DNA from: an uncultured Paracoccaceae bacterium
GTDB taxonomy: Bacteria > Pseudomonadota > Alphaproteobacteria > Rhodobacterales > Rhodobacteraceae
Assembly (NCBI GenBank): GCA_938092015.1
Contig: CALKOT010000028.1
Location: 57,484-121,483, forward strand
Direction: 5' to 3'
Length of the DNA: 64,000 nucleotides
Under the pieces are notes generated by a model that made no database searches, had not been told where the DNA came from, and saw nothing but the letters and a program-made list of their open reading frames with translations. This document shows positions 44,935-54,180 of this stretch, one piece after another. Within the stretch, counting starts at the first letter, position 1. Every line of letters starts with the position of its first letter. Made by a program: the position numbers and the translations under genes.

Positions 44935-45040
44935 CCGGTTATTTCAGCGTCACCCCCGCAGGCACGCCACGATCCCGCCTTGCTTGGGTGGGATCAGGGA
45001 AAGGCGGTGGGATGGTCCGCCGAGTGAAAATGGGGTCGAT

Positions 45041-45748
45041 ATGACATTTCAGAATGTTCTAGCAGGATTATGTGTCGGGCTGGGTCTGGCGGTCGCCGGG
45101 TTCTTCGTTTCACAAACAACCCTGAACGAGCGTGTGGGCGCTAATGTCGCCACCGTGAAGGGCCTCTCAGAGCGGATTGTGAAGGCCGACAAGGCGTCCT
45201 GGCGGTTCAGCTATCAGGTCACCGGGCGAGGCGATGTCGCCGCCGACTTTGCGCGGGCTGAAGTGGACAGCGACCGCATCGAACAGGCGCTGACAACAGC
45301 CAGTTTTACGGATGCAGAGCTGACCTTTGCCCCGCTAATCAAATCGGATGATGTACGCTACAACAACAATGGTGAGATCATCGACCGCTATCATACCGTT
45401 AGTGGCGAAGTCACCGTCGCTACTGGTCAGCCTGACAAGGTGGCGCCGGCACGTGGACCGGTCTTTGCCCTCGCCAAGGACGGCGTGTCAGTGAACGAGT
45501 ACTTCGTCAGCTATCAGTTCACCGGCCTGAACCAGATCAAGCCAGACATGCTGCGCGAGGCGACCGCGAACGCTCGCGTCGCGGCGAATGAATTTGCGGC
45601 GAATGCTGGTGTCACGGTAGGCGGCATTCAGACGGCGACACAGGGTGGCTTTCAGATCCGCGCCGCCAACGAAGGCGTCAGCGAGGCGGATGCGATTGAG
45701 AAACTCGTGCGCGTCGTCACCACGATCACGTTCTATCTGAACAATTAA
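45041..45748 (+). CDS. SIMPL domain (DUF541) envelope protein
   Basis: A 235-residue periplasmic protein with an N-terminal membrane segment (VLAGLCVGLGLAVAGFFVSQTTL) and a SIMPL/DUF541 domain that starts ATVKGLSERIVKADKASWRFSYQVTGRG and ends EKLVRVVTTITFYLNN. Family members form high-order assemblies in the periplasm and affect oxidative stress tolerance. I chose ATG 45041; the open frame upstream lacks homology. No partner gene is obvious in the neighbourhood. Confidence 0.85.
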   Translation: MTFQNVLAGLCVGLGLAVAGFFVSQTTLNERVGANVATVKGLSERIVKADKASWRFSYQVTGRGDVAADFARAEVDSDRIEQALTTASFTDAELTFAPLIKSDDVRYNNNGEIIDRYHTVSGEVTVATGQPDKVAPARGPVFALAKDGVSVNEYFVSYQFTGLNQIKPDMLREATANARVAANEFAANAGVTVGGIQTATQGGFQIRAANEGVSEADAIEKLVRVVTTITFYLNN

Positions 45749-45788
45749 GTTCGCTGGTAGATCGCCATTGGATAGCTTATATCCGCAT

Positions 45789-45807
45789 CTGATATCCGTA
45801 TTATCAG
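45789..45807. promoter_or_regulatory. Inverted repeat before the Rrf2 gene
   Basis: CTGATA (45789-45794) and TATCAG (45802-45807) form an inverted repeat eight bases before the ATG of the Rrf2 regulator and could be its own operator. Confidence 0.35.
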
Positions 45808-45814
45808 GTGACCC

Positions 45815-46264
45815 ATGCAACTGACCAAATTCTCCGACTACGCCCTCCGCATTCTCATGCACCTCGCGGCGGGTGACCGGCAACGCTCTGCCCGCGAGAT
45901 TGCTCAGGCGCAGGGACTGTCATTCAATCACCTCGCTAAAATCTCACAATGGTTGGCGGCGGAAGGCTATGTAGAAGCGACACGCGGGCGGGGCGGCGGG
46001 ATGCGCCTCGCGAGGGCGGCGGATGATATCAGCGTTGGCGCCCTTCTCAGAAAATCCGAGGCCGGATCGCCGTTGGTCGAATGCTTAGGTGAAAATGGCG
46101 GATGCTGCGCGCTGAAGCCCGCATGCGGCCTGCTGCCCTATCTGGCTGAGGCGCAAGAGGCGTTCTTCGCAACCCTCGACAAACGCTCGCTCGCTGATGT
46201 GATGAGTCGCAAGTCCGGCCTCGCAAAACTGGTTGAGGACGTCACCACCGCGCCTGCGACATAA
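45815..46264 (+). CDS. Rrf2 family regulator, NsrR-like
   Basis: A 149-residue Rrf2 protein. The helix-turn-helix reads LTKFSDYALRILMHLAAGD, SAREIAQAQGLSFNHLAKISQWLAAEGYVEATRGRGGGMRLA. The cluster-binding cysteines are in VECLGENGGCCALKPACGL, spaced as in NsrR where they hold an Fe-S cluster that reacts with nitric oxide. The next two genes, a small membrane protein and a group III truncated hemoglobin, are plausible targets, with an ATACG/CGTAT inverted repeat in between. IscR is less likely because of the cysteine spacing and context. Confidence 0.85.
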   Translation: MQLTKFSDYALRILMHLAAGDRQRSAREIAQAQGLSFNHLAKISQWLAAEGYVEATRGRGGGMRLARAADDISVGALLRKSEAGSPLVECLGENGGCCALKPACGLLPYLAEAQEAFFATLDKRSLADVMSRKSGLAKLVEDVTTAPAT

Positions 46265-46285
46265 ATACGACTATTAAATACGTAT
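46265..46285. promoter_or_regulatory. Possible NsrR-type operator
   Basis: ATACG (46265-46269) and CGTAT (46281-46285) with an AT-rich 11-base spacer form an inverted repeat between the Rrf2 gene and the small gene of the hemoglobin locus; NsrR sites have AT-rich palindromes of similar size. Confidence 0.4.
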
Positions 46286-46317
46286 CTTTCTCTCATCGAC
46301 ATGAAAGAGAGGCTGAC

Positions 46318-46482
46318 ATGGCTATCCTACGAAAACTTTTGAGCATTCTGATCTGGCGGGGAAACCGGTTCTCTCAAATCGTCGGGCAGGACCCTTATGA
46401 GGATAACGGCATGCTGCGCGGTTTTGTGAACAACCTCGCCTGGGGCCTTAGCGCTGTGATTATCCTGTGGTTCAGCCTTTGA
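46318..46482 (+). CDS. Small membrane protein upstream of truncated hemoglobin
   Basis: A 54-residue protein with a basic amphipathic start (ILRKLLSILIWRGNRFSQIVG), a short acidic loop QDPYEDNG and one membrane helix NLAWGLSAVIILWFSL. The ribosome site GAGAGG lies five bases before the ATG. The stop overlaps a TTG start of the hemoglobin gene (TTGA), so the two are coupled. The function is unknown; the context suggests a part in nitric oxide or oxygen handling. Confidence 0.65.
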   Translation: MAILRKLLSILIWRGNRFSQIVGQDPYEDNGMLRGFVNNLAWGLSAVIILWFSL

Positions 46483-46895
46483 CGGAAAAGGTTGGCAAAG
46501 GCGGCGTCACGCGGGCGGATATCGAAACGCTGCTTCCGCATTTCTATGCCTCTGTTCGCCAAAACGACCGCTTAGGCCCGATCTTTCACGAACATATCGG
46601 CGAAGACGACGCCGACTGGGCGCCGCATCTCGCCAAGATCGGTGATTTCTGGGCCAATGTGATGCTGAAAGAAAGCGCGTATTAGGGCAACCCGATACAG
46701 GTGCACCTTTGCATCCCTGAAATTCGGGCCGAGGATTTCGACATATGGCTCGGCCTGTTTGATCAGGCTGCACAAGACGTGCTGGGCGGGGACAAACCAG
46801 CGGCGTTTTCCACTCTCGCCCATCGTATTGGCCGCAGTCTGGCGATGGGCGTCGCTCAGGCGCGCTCTGATGGGCCGCCGCGCCTGACCATCTGA
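46479..46895 (+). pseudogene. Group III truncated hemoglobin with internal TAG
   Basis: The first part (TRADIETLLPHFYASVRQNDRLGPIFHEHIGEDDADWAPHLAKIGDFWANVMLKESAY) is the N-terminal half of a group III truncated hemoglobin, with the FYASVR and IGDFWANVML helices. A TAG at 46683-46685 then replaces the codon between SAY and GNP. Coding resumes in the same frame as GNPIQVHLCIPEIRAEDFDIWLGLFDQAA and ends at TGA 46893-46895. A family member would read Y-x-GNP here, so a single base change to TAG is the simplest cause. The start is TTG 46479 (overlap) or GTG 46467. Without readthrough the distal half is lost and no functional globin forms. Confidence 0.75.
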
Positions 46896-47109
46896 TCCAA
46901 GCATCTGTGACCCTTCACACGTCGTCGCCAGCCAGGGCGTCGGTATTGTCGTGTTTCACACTTCGCCAACTCTCGCTTTACTTGTAAGCTTCCCCATCGA
47001 AATCGCCGTGCGGATGCTTCATAGAAGTAGGTAGGGGCGAAGCGCCACATTAGACCTGCGATCTATGCACGTTACGCAGGGCCACCACGACAACCCCGGG
47101 GGGAAGGCT

Positions 47110-50100
47110 ATGAAAACGTTCCAGAAAATCCTGATCGCTAACCGCGGCGAGATCGCTATTCGCGTCATGCGCGCCGCAAACGAGCTCGGCAAAAAAACCG
47201 TCGCTGTCTACGCGGAAGAGGACAAACTGGGCCTTCACCGTTTCAAAGCGGACGAAGCCTATAAAATCGGCGAGGGCCTAGGGCCGATTGAAGCTTACCT
47301 CGCAATTCCAGAGATTATCCGCGTTGCCAAGGAAAGCGGCGCTGATGCAGTGCACCCGGGCTATGGTCTTTTGTCAGAGAACCCCGACTTCGTGGATGCG
47401 TGTGAGGCCGCAGGCATCGCTTTTATTGGCCCGAAGGCCGAAACTATGCGCCTATTGGGTGACAAAGCCTCAGCCCGCAACGCGGCTATCGCAGCGGGTG
47501 TGCCAGTGGTGCCCGCGACGGACGTTTTGCCCGACGACATGTCTGTCACCAAGAAAATGGCAGACGACGTTGGGTATCCTCTGATGCTGAAAGCGTCATG
47601 GGGTGGCGGCGGGCGCGGGATGCGGCCGATATTTGGGCCTGATGAGTTAGAAGGCAAAGTGCTTGAAGGCCGCCGTGAGGCTGTCGCGGCGTTCGGCAAT
47701 GGCGAAGGGTTCCTTGAACGCCTCGTCCAGCGCGCGCGGCATGTCGAGGTTCAGATCCTTGGCGACAGTCACGGCAACCTTGTTCATCTGTTCGAGCGCG
47801 ACTGCTCGGTCCAGCGCCGCAACCAAAAGGTCGTAGAACGTGCGCCTGACCCGTATCTGACCGAAGAACAGCGCGCTGAGATTTGCGAGCTTGGTCTGAA
47901 AATCTGCCAATATGCGAACTATCAGTGCGCTGGCACCGTCGAGTTCCTGATGGATGCCGACACGAATGAATTTTTCTTCATCGAGGTGAACCCCCGCGTT
48001 CAGGTCGAACACACGGTAACCGAGGAAGTCACTGGCATCGACATCGTGAAGGCGCAGATCCGCATCACCGAGGGCGGCCATATCGGCAACCTCGAGGAAA
48101 CTGGCGTGCCGGAGCAGAACGACATTCATCTGCGCGGCCACGCCGTTCAGTGCCGTGTCACCACTGAGGATCCGCTGAACAATTTCATCCCCGACTATGG
48201 CCGCATCACTGCATATCGCGGCGCGACGGGGTTCGGCATTCGGCTCGACGGCGGCACCGCCTATTCAGGCGCAGTGATCACGCGGTTCTATGACTCGCTG
48301 CTTGAAAAGGTCACCGCCTGGGCGCCGACGCCGGAAGAGGCGCGTTTGCGTTTGGATAGGGCCTTGCGAGAGTTTCGGATCAGGGGCGTCGCCACCAACC
48401 TGGCCTTTGTTGAAAACCTGATCAGTCATCCAAAGTTCAAGACAGCGACATACACCACCAAGTTCATCGACGAGACACCAGAGCTTTTCGATTTCAAAAA
48501 GCGTCGCGATCGGGCGACCAAGCTGCTGACTTACATCGCCGATATCACCGTCAACGGCCATCCAGAAGCTGCAGATCGCCCCAAACCGGCCGCCCATGTC
48601 AAAGCGCCAAAAGCGCCAATTGCCCCAGTGGATACGCCACCAGATGGGGCCCGGCAGCTTCTTGACAGCAAAGGCGCTCAGGCGGTCGCTGACTGGATGT
48701 TGGCAGAGAAAAAGTTGATGCTAACCGACACAACCATGCGCGATGCACACCAGTCGTTGCTTGCAACGCGGATGCGCAGCCATGACATGCTGAAGATCGC
48801 GCCAACTTATGCGCATAAGCTGCCAGAGCTGTTCTCAATGGAATGCTGGGGCGGTGCCACGTTCGATGTTGCCTACCGCTTCCTGCAGGAATGCCCATGG
48901 CAGCGCCTGCGGATGCTGCGTAAGGCCATGCCAAATCTGATGACCCAGATGCTTCTGCGTTCAGCGAATGGCGTCGGCTACACAAACTATCCCGACAACG
49001 TAGTCATCAAGTTTGTTGAGCGCGCCGCCGCGTCCGGTGTCGACGTCTTCCGCGTGTTCGATAGCCTGAACTGGGTCGACAACATGCGCGTCGCGATGGA
49101 TGCTGTGATCGAAAGCGGCAAAATCTGCGAAGGCACGATCTGCTACACCGGTGATTTCCAGAACCCCGATCACGCCAAATACGACCGCGACTATTACGTC
49201 ACCATGGCGAAGGAATTGAAAGCCGCTGGCGCTCATGTCCTCGGCCTGAAAGACATGGCCGGTTTGCTGAAACCCTCCGCCGCTTCCGTGCTGGTCAAAG
49301 CGCTGAAGGAAGAGGTCGGCCTGCCCGTCCACTTCCACACCCACGACACATCAGGCATCGCAGCAGCCTCAGTCCTCGCCGCAGCAGATGCGGGCGTCGA
49401 TGCGGTGGACGCAGCGATGGACGCATTTTCATCTGGCACCTCGCAGCCTTGCCTCGGCTCAATCGTCGAGGCGCTGCGCGGGTCAGAGCGTGACACTGGC
49501 CTCGACGGCGCCGCGATCCGAGAGATTTCAGGGTACTGGGAGCAGGTTCGCCCCCTCTATACAGGCTTTGAAAGCGGCACGATCTCTGGCGCTTCTGAAG
49601 TTTACCTTCACGAAATGCCCGGCGGCCAGTTCACTAACCTGAAGGCGCAGGCGCGCTCGCTTGGGCTGGAAGAACGCTGGGGAGAGATTGCTCAGACCTA
49701 TGCCGACGTTAACCAGATGTTCGGCGACATCCCGAAAGTGACGCCATCCTCAAAAGTCGTCGGCGACATGGCCCTCGCCATGGTCTCAGCCGGCGTCAGT
49801 CGCGGCGATATCGAGGGCGATGCTGAATTCAGCTTCCCCGACAGTGTCATCGATTTCTTCAAAGGCGGCCTCGGTCAGCCCCCCGGCGCCTTCCCTGCTG
49901 AGTTGCAGGCGAAAGTGCTAAAAGGCGACGCTCCAATGACCGACCGCCCCGGCAAAGATCTGCCGCCGGTCGACCTGGAGGCTGTTCGCGCCGATGTGTC
50001 GAAAGAGCTTGAGGGCTTCAATGTCGATGACGAAGACCTTTGTGGCTATCTGATGTATCCTAAAGTCTTCCTCGACTATATGGGCCGCCACCGCGACTAC

Positions 50101-50559
50101 GGCCCGGTCCGCGTACTGCCAACGCTTACCTATTTCTACGGGATGGAAGAAGGTGAGGAGGTCGCGATTGAGCTTGAAGCTGGCAAAACGCTGGTCCTGC
50201 GTCTGCAAACGGTTTCGACTACCAATGAAGACGGTGAAGTGAAGGTCTTTTTTGAACTGAACGGCCAGCCCCGCGTCATCCGAGTGCCAGACCGGTCAGC
50301 AGCAGCCTCAGCCAATGCGCACCCCAAAGCTGATCCAGACAACCAAGGCCACGTCGCCGCACCTTTGCCGGGCGTTGTGGCGTCTATGAATGTTTCGGCT
50401 GGTCAAACAGTTGAGGCAGGTGATGTTTTGCTGTCCATCGAAGCGATGAAGATGGAAACAGCGATCCATGCCGAAGCCGGCGGCGTGATCGCGCGGGTTG
50501 TGACGCCAGCCGGCTCACAAGTTGATGCCAAAGATCTGCTTGTGGAATTCGAAGCTTAA
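47110..50559 (+). CDS. pyc: Pyruvate carboxylase
   Basis: A 1149-residue single-chain enzyme that makes oxaloacetate from pyruvate, bicarbonate and ATP. Order: biotin carboxylase (ILIANRGEIAIRVMRAA, GGGGRGMRPI, FIEVNPRVQVEHTVTEEVTGIDIV), the carboxyltransferase barrel (DTTMRDAHQSLLATRMRS, then ECWGGATFDVAYRFL, and CYTGDF and KDMAGLLKP), a PYC_OADA/tetramerisation segment and a C-terminal biotinyl domain with Lys1114 in EAMKMETAIH. Acetyl-CoA is the usual activator. ATG 47110 is preceded by a GGGGAAGG run. With pckA at 21-23 kb it sets up flux between C3 and C4 acids. Confidence 0.97.
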   Translation: MKTFQKILIANRGEIAIRVMRAANELGKKTVAVYAEEDKLGLHRFKADEAYKIGEGLGPIEAYLAIPEIIRVAKESGADAVHPGYGLLSENPDFVDACEAAGIAFIGPKAETMRLLGDKASARNAAIAAGVPVVPATDVLPDDMSVTKKMADDVGYPLMLKASWGGGGRGMRPIFGPDELEGKVLEGRREAVAAFGNGEGFLERLVQRARHVEVQILGDSHGNLVHLFERDCSVQRRNQKVVERAPDPYLTEEQRAEICELGLKICQYANYQCAGTVEFLMDADTNEFFFIEVNPRVQVEHTVTEEVTGIDIVKAQIRITEGGHIGNLEETGVPEQNDIHLRGHAVQCRVTTEDPLNNFIPDYGRITAYRGATGFGIRLDGGTAYSGAVITRFYDSLLEKVTAWAPTPEEARLRLDRALREFRIRGVATNLAFVENLISHPKFKTATYTTKFIDETPELFDFKKRRDRATKLLTYIADITVNGHPEAADRPKPAAHVKAPKAPIAPVDTPPDGARQLLDSKGAQAVADWMLAEKKLMLTDTTMRDAHQSLLATRMRSHDMLKIAPTYAHKLPELFSMECWGGATFDVAYRFLQECPWQRLRMLRKAMPNLMTQMLLRSANGVGYTNYPDNVVIKFVERAAASGVDVFRVFDSLNWVDNMRVAMDAVIESGKICEGTICYTGDFQNPDHAKYDRDYYVTMAKELKAAGAHVLGLKDMAGLLKPSAASVLVKALKEEVGLPVHFHTHDTSGIAAASVLAAADAGVDAVDAAMDAFSSGTSQPCLGSIVEALRGSERDTGLDGAAIREISGYWEQVRPLYTGFESGTISGASEVYLHEMPGGQFTNLKAQARSLGLEERWGEIAQTYADVNQMFGDIPKVTPSSKVVGDMALAMVSAGVSRGDIEGDAEFSFPDSVIDFFKGGLGQPPGAFPAELQAKVLKGDAPMTDRPGKDLPPVDLEAVRADVSKELEGFNVDDEDLCGYLMYPKVFLDYMGRHRDYGPVRVLPTLTYFYGMEEGEEVAIELEAGKTLVLRLQTVSTTNEDGEVKVFFELNGQPRVIRVPDRSAAASANAHPKADPDNQGHVAAPLPGVVASMNVSAGQTVEAGDVLLSIEAMKMETAIHAEAGGVIARVVTPAGSQVDAKDLLVEFEA

Positions 50560-51695
50560 GACCCAAGCAGCAAACTGCTAAGCAGCGTTTCGCGCGATGG
50601 CGCGAAACGCTTTGCGATCCACTGCGCCTCAAGTTCTTTCAGTGTGGCTCCCAACTCAGGCCCGGGCTTCATGCCAAGATCCATCAGGTCTTTCGCCATC
50701 ACTGGAAAGGTCGTTGCCGCAGACTGCCCTATTTCCTCCCGCAAGGCAGCGGGGGGCCTGTCGACGACCAGATCAATCGCGACGCTGTCCAGCGCGACGT
50801 CCTCGCCAAACCGGTATGCTACTTCGTGCACCGCGAGGTTCCGCGCCAAACCAACCCTCTTTAGGTGCGATTGCTCAGCGTTTGAAAGCCGCAATCGTTC
50901 AACTGAAGCTGCATTGAGGCTGGCTAGTCTTCGCATCGGCTGGGGCGAAAGGCCCAAGGCCGCTTCTGCATCAAGCAAAGCCTCAGACCAGACCGCGCCG
51001 GGCAATATCTGCGTAAGGATTGGCCCCATCGCCTCCAACGCCGGCCCAGGGTTTTGCGATGCTAGCAGCTTGCGCATTTCAGCCCCGATGCGCTCAGCAG
51101 AAATCAGGTTCAGCCCGCTTCGTTCCGCCAGACAAGCGGCTAGCCCCTCTGCTTCTAGCGGGGCGATCCCGAATTGCGCATGAAACCGAAAGAACCGAAG
51201 GATACGCAGGTAATCTTCACGCAGACGCTGCCCAGCGTCGCCGATGAAGCGAATGCGCCGCCCGGAAAGGTCGCTTACCCCCTCCCCCAGCGCGTCAATT
51301 ACTTCACCCGCAGCATCCGCATAAAGCGCGTTCATCGTGAAATCGCGCCTCTCGGCATCTTCTTCGATACGATCCGTGAAAGCGACCACCGCCCGCCGCC
51401 CATCGGTCGCCACATCCCGGCGCAGGGTTGCAACTTCGAAAGGCACACCATCGACGATCACGGTAACGACACCATGGTCCAGCCCTGTGGGGATCACTTT
51501 TAGACCGACGCTTTCAACCAACGCCATCGTCTGGTCCGGCGGAGTGATCACCGCAATGTCAATGTCCAGGCTGTCTCGCCCCATCAGGGCATCGCGCACA
51601 CAGCCGCCGACAAACAAAGGCTTGGCAGGCGCCAACGCCGCCATGACCGTCTGAGGCGCCGCCTCAGTCAACCAGTCAGGCGCAATCCGCGTCAC
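50556..51695 (-). CDS. CCA tRNA nucleotidyltransferase / poly(A) polymerase family
   Basis: A 379-residue class II nucleotidyltransferase. The GGxxR-type loop VGGCVRDALMG is followed by SLDIDIAV carrying the two catalytic aspartates, then RRDFTMNALYADAAGEVID, DPxxR-like GQRLREDYLRILRFFRF and the LISAERIGAEM segment. It repairs or adds the CCA end of tRNAs. The GTG start 51695 overlaps the stop of the NUDIX gene (GTGA); the open frame to 51767 is not part of it. Its stop codon overlaps the end of the convergent pyc by four bases. The NUDIX-CCA pair is a common order in Rhodobacterales. Confidence 0.92.
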   Translation of the reverse strand: MTRIAPDWLTEAAPQTVMAALAPAKPLFVGGCVRDALMGRDSLDIDIAVITPPDQTMALVESVGLKVIPTGLDHGVVTVIVDGVPFEVATLRRDVATDGRRAVVAFTDRIEEDAERRDFTMNALYADAAGEVIDALGEGVSDLSGRRIRFIGDAGQRLREDYLRILRFFRFHAQFGIAPLEAEGLAACLAERSGLNLISAERIGAEMRKLLASQNPGPALEAMGPILTQILPGAVWSEALLDAEAALGLSPQPMRRLASLNAASVERLRLSNAEQSHLKRVGLARNLAVHEVAYRFGEDVALDSVAIDLVVDRPPAALREEIGQSAATTFPVMAKDLMDLGMKPGPELGATLKELEAQWIAKRFAPSRETLLSSLLLGS

Positions 51696-52303
51696 AGCGC
51701 GGCGAGGCGGTCGGCGAGGCTTTTCAGCATGCCTGCCGTAGCGCCCCAGATGTACCGGTCTTCCCAATCGTAAGCGTAGTATTGCCGTTCACGTCCACCC
51801 CAGTGGCCCGTTCGGGTTTCCAGGTTGGCGGGGTTCATCAGATAATCCAGCGGGGTTTCAAACACTGCCGCGACTTCTCTTGGATCAGGGACTGGTTGGA
51901 AAGTCGGATGGATCATCGCCACGATGGGCGCGACCCGGAAACCTGTTCCGGTCTCGTAGTGATCAATTTCGCCCAGAACCTCAGCGTGGTGGTGGGGAAG
52001 GCCAATTTCTTCGTTCGCCTCGCGCAACGCCGCAGCTTCAGCATCCACATCGCCTTCATCGATTTTCCCACCGGGAAAGGCGACTTGCCCCGCATGCTCG
52101 CGCATCGTGTCAGGGCGCTGGGTCAGGATGACGGACAGTCCGTGAGGGCGTTCGACGATCGGACAAAGTACAGCTGCTGCACGCAAAGGACGGCTACCGT
52201 TGATCTCACGCTTCACGCCAGGATTGAGATCATAATCTGAGCGGCGATTTCCTGGCAGGCGGATTGCTCGGATGATGCTTGCGCGGGTGATGGGTTGGCT
52301 CAT
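51692..52303 (-). CDS. NUDIX hydrolase, probable CoA pyrophosphatase
   Basis: A 203-residue NUDIX protein with the box GGKIDEGDVDAEAAALREANEEIGL, matching GX5EX7REUXEEXGU, and the upstream GQVAFPGGK that marks the CoA/NADH diphosphatase (NudL/PCD1-like) subfamily. Likely action: hydrolysis of CoA or acyl-CoA to 3',5'-ADP and phosphopantetheine. I use ATG 52303 (MSQPITRASIIRAI); the open frame runs back to 52411 and 36 more residues there cannot be excluded. It overlaps the CCA gene by four bases. Confidence 0.85.
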   Translation of the reverse strand: MSQPITRASIIRAIRLPGNRRSDYDLNPGVKREINGSRPLRAAAVLCPIVERPHGLSVILTQRPDTMREHAGQVAFPGGKIDEGDVDAEAAALREANEEIGLPHHHAEVLGEIDHYETGTGFRVAPIVAMIHPTFQPVPDPREVAAVFETPLDYLMNPANLETRTGHWGGRERQYYAYDWEDRYIWGATAGMLKSLADRLAAL

Positions 52304-52411
52304 CAGGATCAGATGCCGGTGCGGAGGATAAAAATCAAGGTAAAGGGACTTTATGCCCGCCATGGTGGTGATGAACACTGGACGGCCATCGACTTCTTTT
52401 GAAAGTACCAT

Positions 52412-52791
52412 TGGATAACATGGTCTCAGGCTGGCATCGCGATAAAAGGTCGGGAAACACTAACTTTTAAGACGCGTCAGACAGAGATCTGTATCTTCAA
52501 ATCGGGCCGAAACTTTCGTTGTGAGAGCAACTTGGTATTTACAAAATTGATCCCCCAAAGGGGTAATCGACCCTAGATCACATAGTTTTCCCAAAAGTCG
52601 TCAGCGCGGGGCTCTCTAGCTTGCTGCCCAAAAGGGCTTGATGAGATTGGGTGAAAGGCGCGCTTTGAGCTTCACGCTAAACCAAGCCTGATTACTGGGA
52701 GTTCAAGCAACTCACCTGGTTCCAATCTGTTAGAAAAACCTTAATATGCAATTGGACCAGAGACTTACCTTTGGTTTCACGCGTGAAACCA
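52412..52791. other. Noncoding stretch between NUDIX and amidase genes
   Basis: I see no supported gene in these 380 bases. Contents: a CCCC-AAA-GGGG hairpin near 52553-52563 and the palindrome at 52773-52790 that abuts the amidase stop codon. It may be the remnant of a lost gene. Confidence 0.5.
52773..52790. repeat. Palindrome GGTTTCACGCGTGAAACC, parS-like
   Basis: A perfect 18-base palindrome directly past the amidase stop codon. The inner 16 bases fit the GTT-N4-GC-N4-AAC pattern given for parS sites of repABC replicons and differ from the chromosomal parS TGTTTCACGTGAAACA by two extra central bases. It shares TTTCAC-N2-GTGAAA with palindromes at 18409 and 63734. Confidence 0.5.
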
Positions 52792-54180
52792 TCAAGGCGT
52801 CGCAATCTCAACTGCTGCTCCGCGAGCTTCTATCGCCTCGGCCGCATCCAGCATGATGTCCTCGCGGTACCTGCCCGCGATTAACTGAGCGCCCATCGGT
52901 GCACCATTTGCCTCTCCCATAGCGACGTTCAGGCCAGGCAGGCCCATCAGGGGCAAACCGACCTGGGTAAGTTGGGCCTCGATCACTTTTTCAAATTCTC
53001 CTGGCTCCACATCCCTTTGATCGCGAAACGGCGGCTCAGATGATATTGGGCAAATCAGAAGAGTGTAGTCTTCAAAGAAAAGGTTCCACTGGCGCAGAAA
53101 CACGTTGCGATTTTGCAGGGCGTCCAGAAGGTCATTCATATCAGGCGCAGGGCAAAGGCGCTTCATCTCGTCATAGACATGGATCGCGTCTGCGTTACCC
53201 TCTTTATAGATCGGATCTTCGGCGGCGCGGCGGGTTTCAGCCAACCATAGCTGCGCCTGCAGGCGGGCGGGTTCGCGGAAAGGTGGGCTATCAGTTTCCT
53301 CAATCGTCCATCCTGCATCCTGCAGGCGAGAGGCGGCTGCACGCAGCGACACCTCGACGTCAGGGTGGGTCTGCAGGCCTTCAGGTGAGATGCAAAGGGC
53401 CGCACGTTTCGTGTAAGGGCCCAAGTCCAGCGGTGCTGGCGTCCACCAAGGATCGCGTACATCGCGGGCGCTCATCGCTTCCAGCGACAGCCGCAGGTCT
53501 TCGATAGTGCGCGTAAGCGGGCCTGATACGGCCATAAGCTGCCCACCGATGTGGCGGTCGGGCAAAGACAGGTTCGCCGCTGGAATGCGCCCCAGCGTCG
53601 GCCGGATGCCTTGTATGCCGCAGGCATAGGCCGGATAGCGGACTGATCCGCCAATGTCTGAGCCGTGGCCGATAGCGCCAATCCCCGCCGCAGTCGCCGC
53701 CGCGGCGCCACCGGACGAACCACCGGGCGTCAGCGCTGAATTGCGCGGGTTTTTTGTGTGGCCGTGGATATCGTTCCTAGTGAACCAGCGAAGCGAAAAC
53801 GCTGGCGTGTTTGTCCGACCGACGATTACTGCGCCGGCCTTTTTCAAATTGGCGACGACAGGGCTGTCTTCGGTTGCTTTGTGGTCCGCCATCATCGTTA
53901 AGCCGTTCGTAGTGGCGTATCCGGCTTGATCGACATTCACTTTGATCGTCGTCGGCGCACCCGCCAGCAGGCCGGGGTCCTCACCCTTTAAGATTTTCGC
54001 GTCGACAGCGTCGGCGGCAGCCAAAGCCTCATCATCAGTGCGCTGGACAACGGCGTTAATGGCGGGGTTCACCGCTTCCAACCGAGCCAGCGTCGCTTCT
54101 GCGACTTCGCGAGCGGTGATCTCTTTCGCCTTGATTCGGCGGGTTGTTTCGGCGGCGGTCAGTGCCCAAAGATCGGTCAT
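52792..54180 (-). CDS. Amidase signature family enzyme
   Basis: A 462-residue amidase with the Ser-cisSer-Lys triad: Lys80 (TTIKVNVDQ), Ser155 (GGSSGGAAAATAAG) and Ser179 (SDIGGSVRYPA). The length and GIQGIRPTLGRIP segment fit soluble amidases that cleave aliphatic or aromatic amides to acid and ammonia. GatA is excluded by the absence of GatB/GatC neighbours and by sequence context. It overlaps the serine hydrolase gene upstream by four bases (ATGA), so the two act as an operon; an amide or lactam pathway would suit both. Substrate unknown. Confidence 0.9.
   Translation of the reverse strand: MTDLWALTAAETTRRIKAKEITAREVAEATLARLEAVNPAINAVVQRTDDEALAAADAVDAKILKGEDPGLLAGAPTTIKVNVDQAGYATTNGLTMMADHKATEDSPVVANLKKAGAVIVGRTNTPAFSLRWFTRNDIHGHTKNPRNSALTPGGSSGGAAAATAAGIGAIGHGSDIGGSVRYPAYACGIQGIRPTLGRIPAANLSLPDRHIGGQLMAVSGPLTRTIEDLRLSLEAMSARDVRDPWWTPAPLDLGPYTKRAALCISPEGLQTHPDVEVSLRAAASRLQDAGWTIEETDSPPFREPARLQAQLWLAETRRAAEDPIYKEGNADAIHVYDEMKRLCPAPDMNDLLDALQNRNVFLRQWNLFFEDYTLLICPISSEPPFRDQRDVEPGEFEKVIEAQLTQVGLPLMGLPGLNVAMGEANGAPMGAQLIAGRYREDIMLDAAEAIEARGAAVEIATP

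Noticed and set aside
52304..52411. N-terminal extension of the NUDIX protein to 52411
   Set aside because: The extra 36 residues do not resemble the family and ATG 52303 gives the expected length, though the extension cannot be fully excluded.
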